This document shows, one piece after another, positions 26,452 to 35,400 of a stretch of DNA of 64,000 nucleotides. The notes under the pieces were generated by a model, which was given only the letters and a program-made list of their open reading frames with translations, was not told the origin of the DNA and made no database searches. How positions within the stretch are numbered: the first letter of the stretch is position 1; each line of letters opens with the position of its first letter. This stretch comes from a bacterium. Lineage in GTDB: Bacteria > Eisenbacteria > RBG-16-71-46 > CAIMUX01. A program made the translations under genes and the position numbers. Location of the stretch: positions 186,001-250,000 of the forward strand of contig JAUIHP010000002.1 of assembly GCA_030431975.1 (NCBI GenBank). Reading direction: 5' to 3'.

Positions 26452-26490
26452 CACCTTGCCTTGGACTTGAACTTCGATCCTGCGGTTGAT

Positions 26491-26530
26491 AAAGAAGCGA
26501 TCCCTTCGCGTCGTCGACGGAAGGGATCGC
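26491..26530 (-). terminator. Rho-independent terminator
   Basis: On the minus strand GCGATCCCTTC and GAAGGGATCGC form a perfect 11-bp stem with a 12-base loop, followed by TTCTTTATC. It lies about 50 bases past the stop of the TPR gene and separates it from mnmA. Confidence 0.8.
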
Positions 26531-26581
26531 AATCAAACGTCTTCGGTGCACTCACTGGGCCACCGACAGTTTTGGACTCGA

Positions 26582-27772
26582 CTACTCGCCGGACTGTGCG
26601 GCCTTGGCCTCCAGCTTGTTGAGGCGGTCGAGAAGTTGGTCCTGTCGATCCTGCTGCGCAATGGAACTGTCGAAGCAGCGTGAAGCGGAAGCCACACCAG
26701 CGAACGCAGCCTTCGCGGACTTGTAATCACCGCGGGCTCCTTCCCAGTTCTTCTGCTCGGCCCGGGAGTCTCCTCGCTTCGAGAGTGCCTCGCCCTTCGT
26801 GTACGCCAGACAACCCCAACTTCCGTCGACCGCGAGTCCTTTGTCGGCAATGCGAATGGCCTCGGTCAGGCGACCGGAATCCATGAGAGCGATCGCGTAG
26901 AAGTAGTACGTGTTCTCTTCCGGACTCTCGTCCTTCTCGATGATGTACTCGTAGACGGGGAAGGCATCTTCAACCCGACCCGCCTGGCGCAAGCAGTACC
27001 CAAGCAACTGATAGTCGCCCAGCGTTCCCGGATCATCCGGGTGATCTGCAGTGAGTGCCTGGTACAGTTCGACTGCGGTATCCCAGTCTTCCGCCTTGTA
27101 GTGGAAGAAGGCGAGCTTCCGCTTCAAGCCAACGTTGTCCGGGGCGCGGTCGACCTGCCGACGCGTGAAGAGATAGGCCTGTTCCCACTGCTTCATGTCG
27201 AGAGACAGGTTTGTCAGCTTCTCTTCGAGACCTTCGATGGTCTGGTCGATCTGAAAGGCCTGCTGATAGAGATTGAAGGCTTCCGTCTTCTTGCCGTCCT
27301 GCTCATAGGCGACCGCCATGTACTGAATGGCACTGATGCGGGTGGGATCCTGTTCGAGGATGCCCGCGAAGATGTCGACGGCTTCGTCGTTGCGGCCGGA
27401 AGACTGGTAGGCGAAGGCCAAGGCTTCCTTGGCTTCCATGTCGTCGTCGTCAAGCTCGAGCGCTTTCTCGTAGTTCTTGACGGCCTCGTCCCAGTCGCGC
27501 AACTGAAGAGCCAGATTGCCGAGCTGAACGAACGCCTTGCGATACTCCGGGCACGCTTCGATGACCGTGTTGAACGCGTCTTTGGCGTCGACGAAACGGG
27601 AGTTCTTCTTGAACTCGAGACCGGAGGCGTACTGCCGGTTGCAGAGTTCCTCGACGTTGAAGGTCTTCTTGTCGGTCTTCTTCTTCCGACCCCGCTGAGC
27701 GTCCGCGTCGTCCGGCATGACGAGTCCGGCCATGAAGATTCCGCAGAGCGCGAAGCACATGATCTTTCGCAT
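26582..27772 (-). CDS. Secreted TPR-repeat protein
   Basis: The 396-residue protein starts with a signal peptide (MRKIMCFALCGIFMAGLVMP... to about DADA) and a short basic stretch. From residue 40 to about 350 it contains roughly eight to nine tetratricopeptide repeats (for example AFVQLGNLALQLRDWDEAVK, ALAFAYQSSGRNDEAVDIFA), and it ends with a short coiled-coil-like helix. TPR proteins of this kind serve as periplasmic scaffolds; nothing here tells the partner. It has its own candidate promoter and a strong terminator, so it is probably monocistronic. Confidence 0.88.
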   Translation of the reverse strand: MRKIMCFALCGIFMAGLVMPDDADAQRGRKKKTDKKTFNVEELCNRQYASGLEFKKNSRFVDAKDAFNTVIEACPEYRKAFVQLGNLALQLRDWDEAVKNYEKALELDDDDMEAKEALAFAYQSSGRNDEAVDIFAGILEQDPTRISAIQYMAVAYEQDGKKTEAFNLYQQAFQIDQTIEGLEEKLTNLSLDMKQWEQAYLFTRRQVDRAPDNVGLKRKLAFFHYKAEDWDTAVELYQALTADHPDDPGTLGDYQLLGYCLRQAGRVEDAFPVYEYIIEKDESPEENTYYFYAIALMDSGRLTEAIRIADKGLAVDGSWGCLAYTKGEALSKRGDSRAEQKNWEGARGDYKSAKAAFAGVASASRCFDSSIAQQDRQDQLLDRLNKLEAKAAQSGE

Positions 27773-27867
27773 TTACGTAGGTTTCTCCCCTGCGGCGTGG
27801 ATTCTAGGTCCCGAAGAACGGGCATGGCGCCGCGACGCAGATTTGATATCCGCCCAACCCTGCTCGC

Positions 27868-27896
27868 AGACTAGCATCGGGGTCCACCTTCGTCAA
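27868..27896 (-). promoter_or_regulatory. Candidate sigma-70-type promoter of TPR gene
   Basis: On the minus strand TTGACG (27896-27891) and TAGTCT (27873-27868) are separated by exactly 17 bases. Transcription would start near 27861, giving a leader of about 90 bases before the ATG at 27772. The rest of the 239-bp gap (27773-28011) shows nothing else. Confidence 0.45.
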
Positions 27897-28011
27897 CCGA
27901 GCCCATCCGTCGGCGAACGAGTGAACCCAATCTGCGACTTTCAGTTAGGACTGTGGCTCCAACGTCCCGGTCGGCAAACTCACCCACTTCTAATACCGAA
28001 CAGAAAGGGGT

Positions 28012-28668
28012 CTAGTTCCCGCCTCCCCGGAGGAGCGATTCCAGCACTTCGACGCCGTCCTTCGCTGCCAGCCCGATCTCGGACTCCGGATCGATTCGGA
28101 CCACCTTCTTCCACTCGGCGACGGCTTCGCGGTAGATTCCCGCGTCGGCGAACGAGACCCCGATGAGATAAGCGGCAAGTTGCGACTGCGGATCGATTTC
28201 CGCGGCGCGCTGATAGTGGTCGAACGCGTCGCTGTACTGACGCAGCGCATAAAGGGCTCGGCCCCGGTTGCAGAGGGCGTTGACGTGATCGGGATCCTCG
28301 GCCAGGACCATGTCGAACTCGGCAATGGCTTCGCGGGACCGGCCGGACTCATTCTTGACGACGCCGAGATTGATGCGGGCGCCGTCGTGTTTCGGATCCA
28401 ACGCCAGCGTAGCTTCAAACTGATCCTCGGCGTCCGAGCGGCGCCCCGCGTTGTAGAAGAGCATGGCCAGTTCAAAGGACGCCTCGACGTCCTTCGGGTT
28501 CTGGGCCAACCGCGCCCGAAGGTCGGTCTCGGTCGCAGACGCATCTTCGGTGGGGTTGGATGATGCACCGCTCTGCGCGAAGACCGGCGTGGACGCGGCC
28601 ACAACAAAGCAAGCGACCAGAGCCAGGATCCACGTCGCCCCGGCACGACAAGGTTTCGTTCGGATCAT
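28012..28668 (-). CDS. Small secreted TPR protein
   Basis: A cleavable signal peptide (TWILALVACFVVAASTPVFA, cut before QSG) precedes four or so tetratricopeptide repeats (ASFELAMLFYNAGRRSDAED, ARINLGVVKNESGRSREAIA, ALCNRGRALYALRQYSDAFD). ATG at 28668 gives the best signal peptide. In-frame ATGs also exist at 28692 and at 28722, the last overlapping the pgi stop as TGATG, so translational coupling to pgi with a longer leader is possible. No clear ribosome binding site decides between them. Confidence 0.8.
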   Translation of the reverse strand: MIRTKPCRAGATWILALVACFVVAASTPVFAQSGASSNPTEDASATETDLRARLAQNPKDVEASFELAMLFYNAGRRSDAEDQFEATLALDPKHDGARINLGVVKNESGRSREAIAEFDMVLAEDPDHVNALCNRGRALYALRQYSDAFDHYQRAAEIDPQSQLAAYLIGVSFADAGIYREAVAEWKKVVRIDPESEIGLAAKDGVEVLESLLRGGGN

Positions 28669-28685
28669 TCGAGATTTTCTATTCA

Positions 28686-28730
28686 GACTCATCACTTGCA
28701 GACTCAACACTCCAACACTCATCACTTGCC
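28686..28730. repeat. Spaced 13-bp direct repeat spanning the pgi stop
   Basis: actcatcacttgc occurs at 28686-28698 and 28718-28730. The latter copy contains the pgi stop codon; the former contains one of the candidate start codons of the following TPR gene. A related aacact element occurs twice in between, suggesting a local duplication. Confidence 0.8.
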
Positions 28731-30170
28731 GCCACCCAGAACCCACGCTTCGGTGCGGGACTGATAGGCAGCCAACTCTTCTCCCTTTTCATCGTAACCG
28801 GAACGGCCGAGCGCACCGTAGGTCAGATTCTTTCCTTCCTCGACTCCCGGCTGATCGAACGCATTCACGTTGTAGAGTTCGCCCGCAATGGCGGTGGCCA
28901 ACTCGTAGACCTGAAACAGCTGCCCGAGAACGTGCGGTCCGACGGTTCGACTCTTCCAGGTAAGCGTCGGCCGTTCCGCCCGCACGAGGGCCATCTCGGT
29001 CGCGGTTTGCTCAATGCGAAAAACCTCGCCCAGCGTGTGTCCCTGAAGATAGGCCAGCGTCGAATCCCCGTCCGTCAGTCCGGGCGCGCCCAACTCGATA
29101 TCCACACCCGGGTCTTCCACGCGAATCAACGTGAGGAGTTTGTCGTTCGGTCCTTCCGTGTAGAGCTGAATCTGCGAGTGCTGGTCGGTCGTCCCGAGCG
29201 CCCGGACCGGAGTCTGGCCGACCGGAGCCCGGTCCTCTCCCGAAGAACTCTTGTTCTTGCCCAGGCTCTCGGCCCAGAGCTGTCCGAACCATTCGGCGAA
29301 GGTCCGCAAACGATCGGAGTACGGCATGAGCACGGAGATCGTCTTTCCCTTGAGCCGGTCCATGAGGAAGTGAACCAGCGCCAGTACAGCCGCCGGGTTC
29401 GACTCGACCTCGACACCGCGGCATCGCGCGTTCATAGCCGCCGCTCCCCCGAGAAGGAGCTTTGGATCGATGCCCGTTGCCATGGCCGGAAAGAGCCCGA
29501 CCGGCGTCAGCACGCTGAAGCGTCCGCCCACGTTGTCGGGAATGTCCATGACAGGAACGTCGTAGCGATTGGCGGTCTCACGTAGAAAGCCGCGAATCGG
29601 ATCGGTGGTGAAGGCAAAGTGCTGAGGCGTGTTGTCGGCCCCGACGGCGTCACTGATCTTACGCCAGGCAATGGTGAGCTGAGCCATCGTCTCGACCGTC
29701 GAACCCGACTTGCTGATGACGTTGAACAGAGTCTTCTTCGGATCGAGCTGCTGCATGAGCTGAGCAAACCCATCGGGATCGATGTTGTCGGCAATAAGCA
29801 GCCGGCGGGACGGACCGCCCGGGGCGCCCACCTCGCCCATTCCGTATGGACCCCATGCAGTTTCGAAAATCGCTCGGGGACCCAGCGCGGAACCGCCGAT
29901 CCCAAGGACGACGACGGTGTCCTTGCCTTCCAGGGAACGCGTGCAGACACGCTCGACCTGGGCCATGAGGTCCCGACGCTCGGGTAGGTCGAGGAAGCCG
30001 TAATTCGCCTCTTCCACCGCAGCCACGGCCTCGCGGAGCCGCGGAAGCCACTCTTCCATCTCGCGGGTGGAAAGACCGTGGGTCGTTCCGAGCACATCGT
30101 CGAGCACGTTGGTCAGGTCGAGGACGAGGTCATCCTCGGGACGGTGCCGGTCGAGCGAGTTGAGCGTCAT
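28722..30170 (-). CDS. pgi: Glucose-6-phosphate isomerase
   Basis: Pgi interconverts glucose 6-phosphate and fructose 6-phosphate. The 482-residue protein is of the shorter bacterial type. It shows VVVLGIGGSALGPRAI, the sugar-phosphate binding SKSGSTVETMAQ, DNVGGRFSVLTPVGL (the PGI signature region) and QLWAESLGKNK. ATG at 30170 is chosen because GGAGG lies five bases upstream; the frame is open further up but codes for improbable sequence. Confidence 0.93.
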   Translation of the reverse strand: MTLNSLDRHRPEDDLVLDLTNVLDDVLGTTHGLSTREMEEWLPRLREAVAAVEEANYGFLDLPERRDLMAQVERVCTRSLEGKDTVVVLGIGGSALGPRAIFETAWGPYGMGEVGAPGGPSRRLLIADNIDPDGFAQLMQQLDPKKTLFNVISKSGSTVETMAQLTIAWRKISDAVGADNTPQHFAFTTDPIRGFLRETANRYDVPVMDIPDNVGGRFSVLTPVGLFPAMATGIDPKLLLGGAAAMNARCRGVEVESNPAAVLALVHFLMDRLKGKTISVLMPYSDRLRTFAEWFGQLWAESLGKNKSSSGEDRAPVGQTPVRALGTTDQHSQIQLYTEGPNDKLLTLIRVEDPGVDIELGAPGLTDGDSTLAYLQGHTLGEVFRIEQTATEMALVRAERPTLTWKSRTVGPHVLGQLFQVYELATAIAGELYNVNAFDQPGVEEGKNLTYGALGRSGYDEKGEELAAYQSRTEAWVLGGGK

Positions 30171-30258
30171 GTTTCCTCCGTAGTTCTTGGATCGCCAAAC
30201 GGGACTGTAGCTTCGATCTCGCCGGCGGAGGAAGGCCCAAGTATGGAACGCGGCCGGG

Positions 30259-30831
30259 TCAGGTGAGGTCGCCGGAATCCTCGTCCATCTCCTGACCCGC
30301 CTCCCGATCGGACTCGAAGGGAGATTCCTTGAGGAAATGACGTTCGACGTCCTCCAAGTCTTCGGCCGGCATCCACTTCTCCGGCACCCGAACAACCTGG
30401 GCGTGCAGGGCAACCAACGCGGATGGTGAAAGGGTGACGACACCGGGAGGAAGATGGTCGGCCAGAGTCCGCCGATCAGAGGTGACGACACAGGGGGTCT
30501 CCCCGGAAGCCAGGGCCGAGTTGGCCCATGTGCGAATGCGGTCGTCGGCTTCTTCCGGCGGAATTGAGTAGGCCACTCGAAGGTTCGGCCGATCCTGAGC
30601 CCCGGAGGAGGAGCCCTCCGGCGTGACCCGGCCATCGAACGCCAGCCAAATTTGGACTCCGAGGGCGCGCCCCAAATCCTCCAGCCACTGGACCAGACCT
30701 TCGCGAGCCTCTTTGCCGCGGTCCTCCAGTTGCAGCCGCTCCCACCGGGGCACCGCGAAGATGAAGTTGTGCCCGTCGACGATCCAACGATACCGGGAGG
30801 GTGTTTGGAGAAGCGGATTGCGAGGGCTCAT
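30259..30831 (-). CDS. NYN-domain (YacP/DUF901-like) ribonuclease
   Basis: The 190-residue protein begins with a PIN/NYN nuclease fold: RWIVDGHNFIFAVP, IWLAFDGR, EEADDRIRTWANSAL and VVTSDRRTLADHL supply the expected acidic residues. YacP/Rae1-type relatives cut mRNA at the ribosome. An acidic tail closes it. ATG at 30831 is the more likely start, though no good ribosome binding site is visible at it or at the alternative, 30894. It ends 88 bases upstream of pgi. Confidence 0.8.
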   Translation of the reverse strand: MSPRNPLLQTPSRYRWIVDGHNFIFAVPRWERLQLEDRGKEAREGLVQWLEDLGRALGVQIWLAFDGRVTPEGSSSGAQDRPNLRVAYSIPPEEADDRIRTWANSALASGETPCVVTSDRRTLADHLPPGVVTLSPSALVALHAQVVRVPEKWMPAEDLEDVERHFLKESPFESDREAGQEMDEDSGDLT

Positions 30832-30997
30832 GCATTCAGCATACCCCGCGGGAAAGGCAAACGCTGTCGTCGGAAGTGGGGTCGCCTCGCCCATTCACGG
30901 AGCCCAACCAAAAACGAAGACGGGAGAAGCGGTATCCTTCCGCTTCTCCCGCCTCGAGAGGCCGACCCGGGGCGCGAGCCGACCTCCACGTTTCCAA

Positions 30998-32125
30998 TTA
31001 GTCGCCGGCCTCCGGTGCACATCCCAGACACCACGCTCCGGAGAAGAAACCATCGACATCAGCGGGCCCGGAACCGGCGTCACCGGTCGCCCAACGGCCT
31101 CGAACCGATCCGCGAGCGTCCGCGTCTTCATCGAACCAGCCGCCACGGAACACGCCGGCGCCGTCGGCGAGGTCACCGTTCTGGACCTCGACGACTCCGC
31201 GCAGGAATCCCTGGAAGTTGCCGGTACGGTCAATGTACTTCCCGTAGAAGGCGATTTCCGCGGCCTCGTTGCCGCCGAGTCCGCCGGCTTCATCGCTCTT
31301 GCGTTCCGCAAAGTGGCCGCGCACGAAGCCCTGGACGCCGGAACGAGGGTGGACCCAGTGTCCGCGGAACTCACCGCGCTCGGCATCCTCGTCGTACTCC
31401 CAGCGACCGTTGAGCCAGCCGCGGATCGACGCCACCGCCCGGGCCTCCATGGAATTCATCCGGAGCAGTCCACCGGTCTCACCGGCCTCGTAGATCTCTT
31501 CCCATTCCTCGAGTTCGGACAAGTCCCAGGAGAGGTCGATGGCTGCGGTCTCCAGAAAGACGACGTCTCCCGCCGTGTCCAGCTCATCTTCCGGGATGTG
31601 AATGAGGACGGTCAGCCCGTCGGATCCACCCTGGGTCTCACTGACCCACTCCAGGATCTGGGGATCCTGGCGCGGAGCGATGGTGTGGTCCCCCGGCTCG
31701 AACCCAAGTACGCGAGTGAGGACGAGACGACCGGTGGAAACCCGAAGGGAGCCGCTCCAGTCGATGAGATCGCCCCCACCGCCGATTCCGCCGGCCGGAT
31801 CGCGGTCGAGGTCACCCCAACGCAGTGTCATGGCGTAGGTCTTGGTCCCGGGATCGTCTTCGAGTTCTTTGGTCTCGGGATCGGTCCCGACTTCGTCCGT
31901 AACGTCGACTTCGTCTTCGGTGGCAGACAGCAACTCGGCATCGCCGAAGCCGGGAGCTTCGCTGGTCGCCTCGTAGCCGCCAAAGTCATCCTGCGAGGTC
32001 TCCGGGTTGGTCGGCTGGCTCGCGTCGTCGGAGCAACCGACTCCGGCAACGAGTGCCAAGGTGACGGCGCCGAGCACGGTAAGTTGGCTCACCCGTTCGG
32101 TTGTGAATGGAAAGAAGCGCTTCAT
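30998..32125 (-). CDS. Unknown lipoprotein with RG-x-W/H repeats
   Basis: The 375-residue protein has a signal peptide with lipobox AGVGC (Cys about 31) and a Glu/Asp/Ser-rich linker. A beta-rich domain (TYAMTLRWGDLDRDPAG, SGSLRVSTGRLVLTRVL) follows at about residues 95-220. The C-terminal part contains at least six degenerate units built around (G/F)xx(V/F)RG(H/R/G)(W/F): WLNGRW, GEFRGHW, QGFVRGHF, QGFLRGVV, GVFRGGW, GSVRGRW. This suggests a small repeat sheet or propeller exposed outside the cell or in the periplasm. I recognise no family. Confidence 0.75.
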   Translation of the reverse strand: MKRFFPFTTERVSQLTVLGAVTLALVAGVGCSDDASQPTNPETSQDDFGGYEATSEAPGFGDAELLSATEDEVDVTDEVGTDPETKELEDDPGTKTYAMTLRWGDLDRDPAGGIGGGGDLIDWSGSLRVSTGRLVLTRVLGFEPGDHTIAPRQDPQILEWVSETQGGSDGLTVLIHIPEDELDTAGDVVFLETAAIDLSWDLSELEEWEEIYEAGETGGLLRMNSMEARAVASIRGWLNGRWEYDEDAERGEFRGHWVHPRSGVQGFVRGHFAERKSDEAGGLGGNEAAEIAFYGKYIDRTGNFQGFLRGVVEVQNGDLADGAGVFRGGWFDEDADARGSVRGRWATGDAGSGPADVDGFFSGAWCLGCAPEAGD

Positions 32126-32450
32126 GATCCTATGGCCTCCGTTTGGGACTCCGGCGGGTATCCCACCGCCAGGGCCAATTCTGAGGGGTCCCCACCTCTC
32201 CTCGTGTTATCGGAGATCGCGGCACCGACCTTGGACGGCGCCGGATTCTCGTTCATGCCCATGTTGGTTATGTAACCGCCGTGCCACCCAACGAGCCACC
32301 GCAACAACGCGCTCCCTATCAACCACTTGGGCGTCTTTGTTGCAGTGGACTCGTAAGCCCGGAACCTGGTACCTGCCAGCATGGCGGACCGGTGGGGACA
32401 GTCTTTGTCCCGGATGGAACGCTCCGTCGCAGGAGGTCAGCGGATTCGGG
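32126..32450. other. 325-bp intergenic region
   Basis: This gap lies between the lipoprotein start and the 3' end of the giant repeat-protein gene. It contains a small inverted repeat, GGTTA-tg-TAACC at 32266-32277, and the second copy of the stop-spanning duplication at 32435-32449. It should hold the promoter of the lipoprotein gene. I see no convincing gene. Confidence 0.5.
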
Positions 32451-32463
32451 TCAGCGGATTCGG
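32435..32463. repeat. 14-bp tandem duplication spanning a stop codon
   Basis: gtcagcggattcgg occurs at 32436-32449 and again at 32450-32463 with no spacer. The stop codon of the 1878-residue protein (tca at 32451-32453) is inside the second copy. Confidence 0.9.
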
Positions 32464-35400
32464 ACGAGTCGTTCCGCCGCCTCCCGGCCGTCCCAGCGGA
32501 GCCGGGCGAAGTAGATTCCCGAGGAAACACTGTGTCCACGGTTGGAGCGACCATCCCACTCCGCGACGTGAATCCCCGCTTCGACCTCGCTGTCGAGCAA
32601 CGTACGGACTCTGCGCCCGGATACGTCGAACACTTCGAGGCGGACAGCCCCGGTTCTGGGGATGGAAAAGCTCAGCGTCGCCTTGGCCGCAAACGGGTTG
32701 GGTAGGGACGGCCGCAACTCGAAACGAAGTGGAGCCAAACCCGATCGCGCGGTTTGCGGCCGCGAGTTGTCGAAATGACCATCGCTCGAGAGAACGACGA
32801 TCAGGTAGGCGTACCAGGCGCCCGCTTCGACCGTTTCGTCGACGAAGTCGTAGTCCCCAGGCCCGACGAACCGCTCCGCGACAGGAAGGAGTTCAAAGTC
32901 CTCGAGGTCCAGTTCCTCTTCCCCGCCCGGGCCTTCGACCTGTCGACGATAGATCAGGTACCGTGTGTCGCTACGGTCAGAGAAGCCTCGCCAACGCACG
33001 CGGACGCCACGCTCGTCCTCCGAGACCTGAAGTCCCACATCGACGATGGGCGTGACGTCGCCGACCAACGTGATCCGGCGGGGTTCGAGCATGGCCGTGG
33101 TGGCTGCGAAGGGCAGGAAGAGCCCTCCGATCTCGGCAAAGATGGCCCCGCGGGTCAGGCTCGGGTCACCTGGGGTGGCCTGACCGTCCACGATGATGAC
33201 CTGCCCGTCGCCGACCAGGAAAACGTCATGCGGCCGCGCGAACGCATTGTTGACCGCAGCCAGCTGTGGCGTGGCTCCGATCTCTTCCCGGAAGCTCCAA
33301 AGTGATCCGACCCCGCCTCCGCTCGGGGTGGCCGTCTGATCAAGCACGTAAACCGTCCCGTTGGGCGCCACGTCGATCGCGACCGGCGTTTCCCAGAACT
33401 CGGAGGTGGCCATCAGCTCCATGGACTCGGCTTCGAAGTCGATGGAGTACACGGCGCCGCGGCCTCCCTCTTCTCCATTCAGCTCCACATCGGAGTCCAA
33501 CAGAAGCCAACGCCCCGTAACCGGACTCTGGGCGATGTCTCGGAGCCGTACCCAGGTCGTATCGGACATGAGGACCGTACTCGTCCCCGACGTCGGTTCG
33601 ACGCGATAGAGTGCGCCTGGTCCGATCTGTGGATCGAACTCGAACGGGTCGGCCCAGGAATCCACGAGGATGAGGGAGCCGGAGTCGTAGGCATTGACCA
33701 CCTCGAGCTGCCCCCACGTCGAGTCTGCAACCGCGACCCGCCAGCTCTGATCGCTCGGATCGATCTCGTAGAGAGCGCCACGACCTCCCCCTTCCGGAAA
33801 AACGACCTGGTCGACGACGTAGAGGTTGGGTGTGCCGTCTCCCAGTGCGGCAATACCCACCGGGCGTCTCCAAGTCGGGTCGGACAGGTAGGGCGTCGTC
33901 GTTCCCGTTTGTTGCTGAACCTTGAGGACCGCTCCGGGACTGCGGCGAGTTTCGTAGGGATCGGCATCGCTGTCGACGACGTAGAAGTGACCAAGATCGA
34001 CCGCGACGAAGGTTGCGACTTTGAACTCGCGTTCGATCGTTCCCGCAACCGGGCCGCTGGCCTGTGGCCGAAACTCCAGGAGCTGACCCCGTGATCGAAT
34101 CGGATCGAGTTGGACCGAGTACGTCAGGTTCACAACCTCGCCGGAACCGATCGAACCCGTCCATCGAACGATGCCGTCATCGAGGTCGACCTCACCGAGG
34201 TCGGCATTCACCGTTTCGGGCAGGAGAACGACGGCCGCGTCCAGAGAGTCCACAAACGTCATCGCACCCGCGGCGGTCCCGATGTTCTCGAGACGAACCG
34301 AAATGTCCAGCTGGTCCGACGGCATAAGGGCGCCGCCGTCCTCATCGACGACTTCGTAGGACGTGAAATCCAAGAGGGAAGCCGGCAACTGGGCCAGGTC
34401 GGAAAGCACCGAGAAGGAGTCCGAAATGGCATACTCCGTCACCGTGCGGCCGACCGGGTTGTATTCAAAGACCAGGCCCGGCGATCCCGTCTGCCCGGAC
34501 GACGAGGCCGCCTGATCCAGGATGAGGAGGCTTCCGCCATTCTGCGGATAGGTCCGGTACGGACGTCGGAAGGAACCTGCGGCAAGGTATGTCTCGATCG
34601 TGCCGACGTCCGGATCGAAGGTGAAGAGTCCCCCAGATCCGTTTCCGCCTTGCTGTATCGCGACAAAGTCCGTGATGACGAGCGTGCCGTCCGCGAGTTC
34701 CGTAATCCCGGTGGGTTCCCGAATCTCCGGGAACTGCCATGCGTCGACGATGGCCCCGGTCGACGTGTTCAGTTCGAAAATGGTCGCGGTGTTCCCGCCG
34801 ACGCCGCCGACATCAGCTTGCCGGTCGGTCACGAAAAGGCGTCCGGATCCCGAGAAGATTCCCTCGGAAAGAAAGCGGAAGTCCGACTGTTCGGAGAAGA
34901 CCTCGACTTCGCCTTCGCCTCCGGGGAGACGGTAGATCATCCCTTTCCCGTCCGCATCGGGGTCCGAGTCGCCGTCGCGATCGAGGATGTAGAGGTCCCC
35001 GGCCGGACTCCAGAAGAGATCGACGGGCGTGAGAAGTCCCGCATCCGATCCGACCAACGGGGTCACGGATCCCGTTGACGTCTGCAGCCGGAAAACCCTT
35101 CCCGGATCGGATCCCAGTCGATCCGCGATGAGGAGATCCCCGTCTCCCGTCAGTTCCAGTGCTGCAGGGTCCTCGATCGGGAAGCCGGTGAGGGTGACCT
35201 CCGCGTCCTGCGATCGACCGCCGACCGAAAAGATGGTACCCGCACCGATACCGATGTCCGTCGGATCGGCGGACTCGTCGGAAAGGATGAGTGTCCCCGC
35301 CCGAAACGGAGCTGCCACCCGACGACGTCCTTCCCGTTCGATCAATGCGCCCCCGCCTTCCGCGGTGGCCCGAACAAACACATCCCCTCCGAAACCGATT

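Noticed and set aside
26452-26532. Longer N-terminus for MnmA starting at 26532
   Set aside because: That start lies inside a perfect 11-bp terminator hairpin of the preceding gene, and the extra residues have no counterpart in the family.
30171-30635. N-terminal extension of Pgi
   Set aside because: The upstream frame is Arg/Pro-rich nonsense overlapping the nuclease gene, while ATG at 30170 has GGAGG at good spacing.
30623-32275. Plus-strand 550-codon open frame
   Set aside because: It is antisense to the NYN nuclease and the lipoprotein, which have a proper signal peptide and domain motifs. The plus frame shows no recognisable protein features.
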